NCBI GenBank assembly: GCA_009885415.1
Contig: VFKU01000179.1
Coordinates: 1-5,589 of the forward strand
From: Rhodothermota bacterium
GTDB taxonomy: Bacteria; Hydrogenedentota; Hydrogenedentia; Hydrogenedentales; GCA-2746185
DNA: 5,589 nt
Direction: 5' to 3'
Part shown: piece by piece, positions 1 through 5,589 of the stretch
Numbering within the stretch: the first letter of the stretch is position 1
Layout: each line of letters begins with the position of its first letter
Notes under the pieces: model-generated
The model's input: only the letters and a program-made list of their open reading frames with translations
Databases searched by the model: none
Told to the model about the DNA's origin: nothing
Position numbers and translations under genes: made by a program

Positions 1-1
1 G

Positions 2-634
2 GAGACGACGTTGCCGCTGAAGCTTTCGGGGACGGCGCTGTCTCACGGGTCGCGCGAGTTGTCGGCGGCGATCATCGAAGTGCGCGAAGGCGCGGCGAAG
101 ACCTCGACGTTTTATCCCGGCGACACGGTGATCGAGAACGTGAAACTGATCGAGGTGCGTCCGCAGGAAGTGATTCTGGAGAACAAACGGAGCAACAGGA
201 CGGAGAGCCTCAAGATATTGTGGGCGAGCAAGGCTTCGGGGCCCGGCCAGCCGCTTGCGGTGGGCCCGCAGTCACGCCAACAGCCGCCGCCGGTCGCTGG
301 GGCGCGGGTGAGTATCGTGGCGCTGGATCGCGCGGCGATCACGAAGAAACTCGAGGACGAATACGCACGCGTGGCCTCGACCATGAACGTGAAAGTGGTG
401 AACGACGAGAACGGGCGGCCCAAGGGGATCACGACGGACAACATCGAGAATTACCAGGTCGCCAAGGACCTGGGCCTCAAGAACGGCGACGTGCTGGTGT
501 CGCTGAACAACGAGCCGATCGACAGCCGGGAACGCGCGGTCGAAGTGTTGCAGAAGTATCGCAACGCTTCGATGTTTCGCGTCGGCCTGATGCGTGAGGG
601 GCAGATGCAGTACATGACGTATCGCGTGAAATGA
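2..634 (+). CDS. gspC: Type II secretion system protein GspC (HR + PDZ), 5'-truncated by the window edge
   Basis: Inner-membrane T2SS component that connects the cytoplasmic-membrane platform to the secretin GspD. The reading frame is open to the left edge, and family-like sequence (LPLKLSGT) begins at once, so the TTG at nt 11 is very unlikely to be the real start. The missing 5' part should encode a short cytoplasmic tail and one transmembrane helix. Nt 11-215 match the homology region (HR) domain: a small beta fold with AIIE, then YPGDTV and a VILEN strand, which in the family binds GspD N0. A Pro/Gln/Gly-rich linker follows (about nt 230-300). Next comes the usual GspC segment starting near VALDR, and a PDZ domain (about nt 395-631) with the carboxylate-loop-like LGLKNGDVL (GDV at nt 485-493), then NNEPI and a closing MTYRV strand. 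It overlaps gspD by 4 nt at most. Family assignment is strong from domain order plus context; individual residues are weakly conserved in this family. Confidence 0.9.
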   Translation, partial: ETTLPLKLSGTALSHGSRELSAAIIEVREGAAKTSTFYPGDTVIENVKLIEVRPQEVILENKRSNRTESLKILWASKASGPGQPLAVGPQSRQQPPPVAGARVSIVALDRAAITKKLEDEYARVASTMNVKVVNDENGRPKGITTDNIENYQVAKDLGLKNGDVLVSLNNEPIDSRERAVEVLQKYRNASMFRVGLMREGQMQYMTYRVK

Positions 635-2922
635 GGCCGGACCCGATGCGAAACTTCAGCAGCGCGAGACGGTTGCCGGCCGCTCTTCGGAGGCTGGCGG
701 GCTGTGCGGCGGCGATCATTCTGTTGACGCTGGCGCGGGAGGCGTGCGCGCAGGACCCTGATCCCGCGGAGAAGAAGCCGGACCCCACCATCGAAGAGAT
801 TGGCAAGCCGAAGCGCCCGCAGGGCGCCGAAGCGGGTGCCGACGAGATGTACATCGACTTTGACGATGTGCCCGTGCAGGACGTGATTAAAGCGATTTCG
901 CTACAGACCGGGCGGAACTTTAGTTTTGATACGAACCTGGCGAACCAGAGAGTGACCATCGTCGCGCACCACCCTCTTCCGCAGAAACTGGCCATGGAGA
1001 TCCTTGAGTCCGTCCTGGCGGGCCCGCCGATCAATTTGCAGATTCTGGAAACCCTGGACGGCAACCTGTTTCGAGTGGTCCCTCGCACGCAGCAACAGGG
1101 CAGCGACAAGATGCCGATCACCAGTGGCAAAGGGACCACGCTCGAGGGCTACGATCGCCTGGCGATCCATGTGGTGGAGGTCGAATACGCGGACATCGGT
1201 AAGGTCACAGAGGTGCTGCGCAAGGTCGGGTCGGAGTTGGCGGACATCACGGCCTACGCGCAGAGCAACCTGCTGATTCTGAAAGACAGCGCGGACGGCA
1301 TCCGCAATATGCTGACCCTGCTCAAGGAAATCGATGTGGCGGGAACGGGGACGAGCGTCGAAATTTTCCCGCTGCAATGGACACGCGCGGAGACGCTCTC
1401 GAAGCAGTTGACCGAGGTGCTGCTGGGCGAGACCTCGGGCGGGCCGGGGCAGCCGTCGGGGCCGGCGATTGTGCGGCGTCAGCCTCGGACTGATCCCGGG
1501 ACGGGCCAGGCCCTGACCGAAGTGATTGGACAGGACGAGCAGGTATTGCGCGTGGTGGCCGACGAGCGGCTAAACGCGCTGATTGTGGTGGCCTCAGAAT
1601 CGATGATGGATCAGGTGCGGGACTTGGTGAATCGGCTCGACACCGCAAATGATCCAGACACGAACAACATCCATTACCGCTCGCTGCTGAACGCGGACGG
1701 CGAGGAAGTGCAGAAGGCGCTCGAGGCGATTATCGGCGGATCGACGCCGGCGAAGGCAGGCGGCGTCGGTGGTGGTGGCGGCGCGGGCGGCGGGGGTGGC
1801 GCGCAGGACGGCAGCGTGAGCGCGTTCGAGCGCGACGTGACGGTTTCATGGTACAAGCAGACCAACTCGCTGCTGATTCTCGCGAGCCCTCAGGATTACA
1901 AGCTCATTGACGACATTATTACGCAGATGGACGTTCCGCGCCGGCAGGTGAGCGTGGAATCGATGATCATGGAAGTGACGGTCACCGACACGGCCTCGCT
2001 CGGGGTGGAAAGCGCGTTCCTGAGTGGCGAACATGCTTTCGGGCTGTCGAACGCGGTGAACATCGCCAACATCTTGACGGGCGGGTTGTCGTCGCTGGCG
2101 GGCCCCGGATTGTCGCTGGGCATTCTGGACGGTACGACCGACGTGGAAATCGCGGGTGAGACGGTCAGCATTCCCAACGTGCCGTTGCTATTGCGCGCTC
2201 TCGAGACGGTGACCGACGTGGACGTGCTCTCGCGTCCGAATTTGATGATCGTGGACAACGTGGAAGAGCAGGCGGAGATCACGGTCGGTAACGAGATACC
2301 CTTGCCCACCTCCCGGACCGACGTGGATCCGCGGTCGGGTTTTCAGTCGCGCGGGGGAATTGATCGCCGCAAGACCGGCGTGACGCTCAAGATCAAGCCG
2401 CAGATTCGAGAAGGCGATTACGTCAACTTGGACGTCTTTGTCGAGGTCTCCTCGCCGGTGACGAGCAGCGTCGGGATCGATCCGAACGACACCGGCGCGA
2501 CGCTGGCGCTGTCGACGTTGACGACGCAAGTGGTCATTGCCGACGGCAAGACGGGAGTCATCGGCGGGCTGTTGCGTGAACAGTTGAGCCGCTCAGTCAA
2601 CCAGGTCCCGGGGCTGGGCGATGTGCCCGTGATCGGGTTCCTGTTCCGCAGCAAGTCGAAGGCGCGTAACAAACAGAACCTGGTAATTCTTCTGACGCCC
2701 CACGTTTTGCGGCGCGGCGAGGACATGCAAAGGCTCACCGAGAGCCAGATGATGCAATTTTCCGAGGCCAATCTCGACGCAATTTTTGAAAAGGGTTTCA
2801 TCAAGAAACTCAAGCACAAGCACGAGCAGCGCAAGACGGGGCCGGTGCGGCGTCGCGATCAGGCGGGAGAGAACGGAGCGAAGACCTCGAGTGATTTCGA
2901 CCGGGGCCGCCTGGGGAACTGA
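631..2922 (+). CDS. gspD: Type II secretion system outer-membrane secretin GspD
   Basis: Multimeric outer-membrane channel through which folded substrates leave the periplasm. Numbering from the ATG at 631: Sec signal peptide at residues 6-40 (Arg-rich n-region, hydrophobic AAAIILLTLA, cleavage likely after ACA); charged linker 41-72; N0 about 73-155 (starts MYIDFDDVPVQDVI); N1 about 176-237; N2 about 241-337 with a long Gly/Pro loop at 266-303; N3 about 346-437 with a glycine-rich tract at 377-390; secretin beta-barrel domain about 440-695. The barrel holds the gate segment TVGNEIP (551-557) and the secretin signature VPGLGDVPVIGFLF (659-672), ending NLVILLTPHVLR. A 68-residue C-terminal extension (696-763) begins like an S-domain and ends very basic. 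No Cys is seen after the signal peptide. At 763 aa (758 from the second ATG) it is of normal to slightly long size. No AMIN domain is present, which argues against PilQ. The start could be 631 or 646: 646 has GAGG at 633-636 with 9-nt spacing, while 631 has no clear Shine-Dalgarno. Confidence 0.97.
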   Translation: MRPDPMRNFSSARRLPAALRRLAGCAAAIILLTLAREACAQDPDPAEKKPDPTIEEIGKPKRPQGAEAGADEMYIDFDDVPVQDVIKAISLQTGRNFSFDTNLANQRVTIVAHHPLPQKLAMEILESVLAGPPINLQILETLDGNLFRVVPRTQQQGSDKMPITSGKGTTLEGYDRLAIHVVEVEYADIGKVTEVLRKVGSELADITAYAQSNLLILKDSADGIRNMLTLLKEIDVAGTGTSVEIFPLQWTRAETLSKQLTEVLLGETSGGPGQPSGPAIVRRQPRTDPGTGQALTEVIGQDEQVLRVVADERLNALIVVASESMMDQVRDLVNRLDTANDPDTNNIHYRSLLNADGEEVQKALEAIIGGSTPAKAGGVGGGGGAGGGGGAQDGSVSAFERDVTVSWYKQTNSLLILASPQDYKLIDDIITQMDVPRRQVSVESMIMEVTVTDTASLGVESAFLSGEHAFGLSNAVNIANILTGGLSSLAGPGLSLGILDGTTDVEIAGETVSIPNVPLLLRALETVTDVDVLSRPNLMIVDNVEEQAEITVGNEIPLPTSRTDVDPRSGFQSRGGIDRRKTGVTLKIKPQIREGDYVNLDVFVEVSSPVTSSVGIDPNDTGATLALSTLTTQVVIADGKTGVIGGLLREQLSRSVNQVPGLGDVPVIGFLFRSKSKARNKQNLVILLTPHVLRRGEDMQRLTESQMMQFSEANLDAIFEKGFIKKLKHKHEQRKTGPVRRRDQAGENGAKTSSDFDRGRLGN
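633..636 (+). promoter_or_regulatory. Candidate ribosome binding site for gspD (start at 646)
   Basis: GAGG lies 9 nt before the second in-frame ATG (646) of gspD and sits across the gspC stop codon. The first ATG (631) has no purine-rich site at a suitable distance upstream (the preceding bases read TATCGCGTGAA). This favours initiation at 646, which also gives a more typical signal peptide, MRNFSSARR. It would make the two genes adjacent rather than overlapping. Start 631 remains possible by translational coupling through the ATGA overlap. Confidence 0.55.
646..750 (+). other. Sec signal peptide of GspD
   Basis: Counting from the ATG at 646, an n-region with five arginines is followed by a hydrophobic core AAAIILLTLA and a c-region REACA, then QDPD. 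Cleavage by signal peptidase I after the A-C-A triplet (codon ending at nt 750) fits the small-x-small rule. The following 30 or so residues are charged and Pro-rich, forming a linker before N0. This supports export of GspD to the periplasm. Confidence 0.8.
1759..1800 (+). repeat. Glycine-codon low-complexity tract in gspD (N3 domain)
   Basis: Fourteen codons (residues 377-390) encode glycine apart from one valine (379) and one alanine (385), using mixed GGT, GGC and GGG codons. The tract lies inside N3, between the strand/helix ending EAIIGGS and the later strand starting FERDVTVSW. It is most simply a flexible loop; N3 loops in GspD line the periplasmic constriction. The mixed codons argue against a recent triplet expansion. 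Confidence 0.8.
2913..2917 (+). promoter_or_regulatory. Ribosome binding site for gspE
   Basis: GGGGA is placed 7 nt before the gspE ATG at 2925 and lies within the last codons of gspD. Good spacing and position support 2925 as the true start and suggest translational coupling with gspD, whose stop is only 2 nt upstream of the ATG. Confidence 0.65.
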
Positions 2923-2924
2923 CC

Positions 2925-4652
2925 ATGCCGCGCGAGGACCGCAGGCTGGGGGCGATTCTGTTGCGCGCGGGGCGCGTGCACGCCGAGCAGGTGACCGAGG
3001 CCGCCGAGCTGCAAAAGATGCGGCACAAACGCATCGGCGAGGTGCTGATGGAGCTGGGCTACGTGGAAGAAGACCACGTGCTCGAGGCGCTCGGCGAGCA
3101 ATTCGGCATTCCCTTTGATCGCGAGGTGGGCAGCGAGATCGATGCGGCGCTGATCGCGCGCGTGCCGATCGGGTTTATTCGTGAACACAAGATGGCGCCC
3201 TTCATGAAAAACGGCCAGGGTTATTTGGTGGCCGTGCACGATCCCTTGAACCTGATGCCGCTGGACGACTTGCGGCTGCTGCTCGATGCGCCGGTGAAAC
3301 CGGTGCTGTGCCGGGCTTCGGCGATTCAGACGATTCTGGACACCTACTTCGATCGGCAGGGCGAGACCGCCACGGACATGATCGAGACCATCACGCTCGC
3401 CGAGGGCGACGCGGAGGGCCGGCCCGGCGGCGAGGTGAGCGATCGCGATTTGCTCGACTTGGCGAACGAAGCGCCGATCATCAAGTTGATCAACCTGATG
3501 ATCTCGGGGGCGATCAAGGAGCGTGCGTCGGACATTCACATCGAGCCCTTCGAGCGGCAGGTGGTGGCGCGGTACCGCATCGACGGTGTGCTCTACGAGA
3601 AATTCCAGGTGCCGAAGTCGCAACAGGCGGCGGTGGTCTCGCGCATCAAGATTATGGCGGACCTGAACATCGCCGAGCAGCGCCTGCCGCAAGACGGCCG
3701 CATCAAAATCAAGCTCAGCGGCAAGGAGATCGACATTCGCGTGTCGATCGTCCCCGTGCAACACGGCGAACGCGTGGTGATGCGTATCCTGGAGAAAGGA
3801 TCGTTCCTGCTGGGCCTCGAACAGCTCGGCATGGCGCGCGAGGACTTCCAGCGGATGGACCGCTTGCTGCGGACCTCGCACGGCATCCTGCTGGTGACGG
3901 GCCCGACGGGCTCCGGGAAATCCACGACGCTGTATTCCGCGCTGCAACGCGTGCTCTCGCCGGACATCAACGTGATCACGGTCGAGGACCCGGTCGAATA
4001 CCAGATGGCGGGCGTGGGGCAGATCGAGGTGCGGCCGAAAATCGGGCTGACCTTTGCGAACGCCCTACGCAGTATTTTGCGGCAGGACCCGGACGTGATT
4101 CTCGTCGGCGAAATCCGCGATCTCGAGACGGCGGAGATGGCGATTCATGCGTCGTTGACGGGCCACTTGGTGTTTTCGACGTTGCACACGAACGACAGCG
4201 CGGGGGCGATCACGCGCCTGGTGAACATGGGCATAGAGCCCTTTCTGGTGACGTCTTCGACGATCGCGATCCTCGCGCAGCGGCTCGTGCGCAAGCTGTG
4301 CCCGAAGTGTAAGCAACCGACAATGGTCGACGCGGAATCGCTGCGCGAACTGGGCCCACGCGCCGAGGAGTTCCGCACGCAGACCGTGCAAAAGGCGGTC
4401 GGCTGCGAGGCGTGCCAGCAGCGCGGGTACTACGGCAGGACGGGCATCTTCGAATTGCTCCCGATGACGCCCGCGATCCAGGAGCTGACGCTCGGAGGCG
4501 CGGACTCGAACATCATCAAGCGCGAATCGCGCAAGGCGGGCGTGCGCAGCCTGCGCGACGACGGCACGCGCAAGGTCTTGGATGGCGTGACAACCATCGA
4601 GGAAGTCCTGCGCGTGACGCGTGACGATACCCTCGTCGATCTTCCTGATTGA
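2925..4652 (+). CDS. gspE: Type II secretion system ATPase GspE
   Basis: Cytoplasmic AAA-like secretion ATPase that powers pseudopilus extension and is held at the membrane by GspL and GspF in the family. Domains in the 575-aa product: N-terminal MshEN/T2SSE_N region about 7-145 with two tandem RLG-type motifs (7-30 and 36-59); linker 146-180 rich in Asp/Glu/Gly; N2E domain about 181-300 starting ANEAPIIKLIN and holding ASDIHIEP (201-208) and arginines R216/R218; C-terminal ATPase about 305-560. The ATPase holds Walker A GPTGSGKST (326-334), the Asp box around VEDPVE (353-358), Walker B DPDVILVGEIRD (388-399, catalytic-type E396) and the His box HLVFSTLHTND (414-424). A zinc-binding tetracysteine module follows, CPKC (459-462) and CEAC (494-497), typical of GspE/PilB. 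All catalytic motifs are intact. The gene begins 2 nt after gspD with a good GGGGA ribosome site. PilB is the main alternative; gene order C-D-E-F favours GspE. Confidence 0.98.
   Translation: MPREDRRLGAILLRAGRVHAEQVTEAAELQKMRHKRIGEVLMELGYVEEDHVLEALGEQFGIPFDREVGSEIDAALIARVPIGFIREHKMAPFMKNGQGYLVAVHDPLNLMPLDDLRLLLDAPVKPVLCRASAIQTILDTYFDRQGETATDMIETITLAEGDAEGRPGGEVSDRDLLDLANEAPIIKLINLMISGAIKERASDIHIEPFERQVVARYRIDGVLYEKFQVPKSQQAAVVSRIKIMADLNIAEQRLPQDGRIKIKLSGKEIDIRVSIVPVQHGERVVMRILEKGSFLLGLEQLGMAREDFQRMDRLLRTSHGILLVTGPTGSGKSTTLYSALQRVLSPDINVITVEDPVEYQMAGVGQIEVRPKIGLTFANALRSILRQDPDVILVGEIRDLETAEMAIHASLTGHLVFSTLHTNDSAGAITRLVNMGIEPFLVTSSTIAILAQRLVRKLCPKCKQPTMVDAESLRELGPRAEEFRTQTVQKAVGCEACQQRGYYGRTGIFELLPMTPAIQELTLGGADSNIIKRESRKAGVRSLRDDGTRKVLDGVTTIEEVLRVTRDDTLVDLPD
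2943..3101 (+). other. Tandem MshEN-type motifs in GspE (predicted cyclic-di-GMP binding)
   Basis: Two 24-residue units, residues 7-30 and 36-59 of GspE, are separated by 5 residues. Each has R at position 1, L or I at 2, G at 3, hydrophobic residues at 6 and 7, G at 10, a hydrophobic residue at 12 and at 17, and Q at 24. Unit 1 starts RLGAILLRAG and unit 2 starts RIGEVLMELG. This is the arrangement described for the cyclic-di-GMP receptor domain of MshE and of some T2SS ATPases. Deviations: position 11 is Arg in unit 1 and Tyr in unit 2, position 21 is Ala rather than Leu in unit 1, and position 17 is Val in both. Ligand binding is inferred. Confidence 0.7.
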
Positions 4653-4654
4653 GC

Positions 4655-4657
4655 AGG
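4655..4657 (+). promoter_or_regulatory. Weak ribosome binding site for gspF
   Basis: A minimal AGG is found 6 nt before the gspF ATG at 4664, in the 11-nt gap after the gspE stop. It is short, so re-initiation by ribosomes finishing gspE is likely to contribute. The strongly family-like N-terminus (MAVFEYKA) fixes the start regardless of this site. Confidence 0.4.
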
Positions 4658-4663
4658 CCGGCC

Positions 4664-5589
4664 ATGGCCGTATTCGAATACAAAGCGCTGGAAAAATCGG
4701 GCAAGGTCGTCCGCGGCATTGTCGACGCCGACTCGCCCGCGGCGGCGCGCCAGAAATTGCGTGAGCAGCAACTGTATCCGACGAAATTGCGCAGCAGCCG
4801 GGAAACCTCGGGCGGCGCGGCCGGTCCGGCGAGCGGCGCGGGGCGGCCGGTGTTTGGCGGGGCCTCGCCGCGCGACATCGCGCTGATGACGCGGCAGCTC
4901 GCGGTGTTGCTGGTGGCGGGGATGCCGCTGTCCGACGCGCTGAATGCGTTGATGGAACAGACGACGAAGACGCGGCTGCGCAAGACGATTTACGAAGTGC
5001 GCGCGCGGGTGATGGAAGGGGTTTCGCTGGCCGACGGGTTTCAGGCGCACCCGCGTATGTTCACGACCTTGTTTGTGAACATGGTGCGCGCGGGGGAATC
5101 GAGCGGTACGCTCGAGACGGTGCTGGGCCGGCTGGCGGACATCCTGGAGCACCAGGCGCGAATGCGCGCGCGCGTGCTCTCGACGCTGGCGTATCCGAGC
5201 TTCATGGTGGTATTTGCGATCGGGATCATCAGCTTTCTGACTTTTGTGATCGTGCCGCGGATCACGCAGCTCTTCGAGCGGCAGGAGCAGGAACTTCCGA
5301 TGCTGACGAAGATCCTCATCGGGACGACGGGATTTATCGGGCAGTATTGGTGGGCGATCCTGGTGCTGGTCGGCGGCGCGGCGACGGCCTGGCGGCTGTG
5401 GGTGGCGAGTCCGAAGGGACGCAAGGCCTGGGACCGTTTCCGGCTGCGAGTGCCGGTGTATGGCCCGCTGCACTTGAAGCTGGTGTGCGGACGCTTTGCG
5501 CGCGTGCTGGGGACGATGCTGCAAAGCGGGCTGACGATGATGCGCGCGCTGAACGTGGTGACCACGGTCATCGAGAACAAGCACATCGA
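4664..5589 (+). CDS. gspF: Type II secretion system inner-membrane platform protein GspF, 3'-truncated by the window edge
   Basis: Polytopic inner-membrane protein at the centre of the T2SS assembly platform, contacting GspE, GspL and the pseudopilins. The frame runs from the ATG at 4664 to the end of the window without a stop, giving 308 complete codons of a protein that is usually about 400 aa. Translation begins MAVFEYKALEKSGKVVRG, the classic GspF/PilC opening, followed by a small N-terminal domain (1-43) and a Gly/Ala/Pro linker (48-67). The first T2SSF domain spans about 70-192, with MTRQLAVLLVAGMPL (75-89) and the family signature GESSGTLE (144-151). Hydrophobic segments lie at about 178-197 (ending VIVPRI) and 224-247 (around QYWWAILVLVGG). 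A second T2SSF repeat starts near 272: FARVLGTMLQSGLTMMRAL (278-296) mirrors 75-93 of the first repeat. It begins 11 nt after the gspE stop, with a weak AGG 6 nt before the ATG. The absence of a stop is due to the window edge, not a break in the gene. Confidence 0.96.
   Translation, partial: MAVFEYKALEKSGKVVRGIVDADSPAAARQKLREQQLYPTKLRSSRETSGGAAGPASGAGRPVFGGASPRDIALMTRQLAVLLVAGMPLSDALNALMEQTTKTRLRKTIYEVRARVMEGVSLADGFQAHPRMFTTLFVNMVRAGESSGTLETVLGRLADILEHQARMRARVLSTLAYPSFMVVFAIGIISFLTFVIVPRITQLFERQEQELPMLTKILIGTTGFIGQYWWAILVLVGGAATAWRLWVASPKGRKAWDRFRLRVPVYGPLHLKLVCGRFARVLGTMLQSGLTMMRALNVVTTVIENKHI

Noticed and set aside
11..13. TTG as the start codon of the first gene
   Set aside because: The frame is open to the left edge and the HR domain starts right at this codon. 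A GspC protein needs an N-terminal membrane anchor, which must lie upstream of the window.
694..705. LAGC in the GspD N-terminus, resembling a lipoprotein box
   Set aside because: The residues before it are Arg-rich rather than hydrophobic and the hydrophobic core comes after the Cys, so the geometry is wrong for signal peptidase II. Cleavage after ACA further on fits signal peptidase I.
1759..1800. The glycine-codon tract as a CRISPR or mobile-element repeat
   Set aside because: It is a single short in-frame low-complexity run with mixed codons, no spacers and no flanking repeats.
2859..3947. A 362-codon minus-strand open frame
   Set aside because: It is antisense to the 3' end of gspD and to gspE with all its ATPase motifs. 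The translation is rich in His, Arg and Gln with no recognisable domain, a by-product of third-position GC bias.
3308..4312. A 334-codon plus-strand frame in another phase inside gspE
   Set aside because: The product is Arg/Gly/Asp-rich and without domain features, while the gspE frame carries Walker A, Walker B, the Asp and His boxes and the tetracysteine module.
2925..4652. Reading the ATPase and platform protein as type IV pilus PilB/PilC
   Set aside because: The families are close, but the upstream HR/PDZ protein and a secretin with N0-N3 and no AMIN domain define a T2SS operon.
4430..5584. A 384-codon minus-strand open frame, plus a 155-codon and a 181-codon minus-strand frame in the same place
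   Set aside because: They lie opposite gspF, whose plus-strand frame is unmistakable from 4664 onward. The minus frames give Arg/His/Pro-rich, low-complexity proteins typical of antisense frames in GC-rich DNA.

Overview
The window is a continuous, single-strand segment of a type II secretion system (T2SS, general secretory pathway) operon in the order gspC-gspD-gspE-gspF. The order, the domain make-up of the secretin (N0-N1-N2-N3-secretin, with no AMIN domain) and the HR-plus-PDZ protein upstream together point to a T2SS rather than a type IV pilus cluster. The sequence is GC-rich with strong G/C preference at third codon positions. The secretin and the HR/PDZ protein require an outer membrane, so the source is a diderm Gram-negative bacterium. 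A deltaproteobacterial-type lineage (Myxococcota or relatives) is a plausible guess, but the sequence alone does not settle the phylum.

Layout: (1) nt 2-634, 3' part of gspC; the start and the N-terminal membrane anchor lie upstream of the window. (2) nt 631-2922, gspD, whose first possible ATG overlaps the gspC stop (ATGA); a second in-frame ATG at 646 has a better ribosome binding site. (3) nt 2925-4652, gspE, complete, 2 nt after gspD. (4) nt 4664 to the window end, gspF, cut by the right edge; 308 complete codons are present. Coding is essentially gapless: the largest gap between genes is 11 nt. There is no room for internal promoters or terminators between genes, and none was recognised. 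Translation is probably coupled through the operon.

How the parts work together: GspD forms the outer-membrane channel. GspC links the inner-membrane platform to the periplasmic domains of GspD through its HR domain and probably contacts substrate or pseudopilus through its PDZ domain. GspE is the cytoplasmic hexameric ATPase that drives pseudopilus assembly, and GspF is the polytopic platform protein on which GspE acts. The pseudopilins (GspG-K), GspL/M and the prepilin peptidase are expected nearby but are not in this window.

No previously undescribed system was seen. The most informative points are a near-perfect tandem MshEN-type cyclic-di-GMP binding motif at the N-terminus of GspE, a 14-residue glycine-rich tract in the GspD N3 domain, a long Gly/Pro loop in GspD N2, a strongly basic GspD C-terminal tail, and the ambiguous gspD start.
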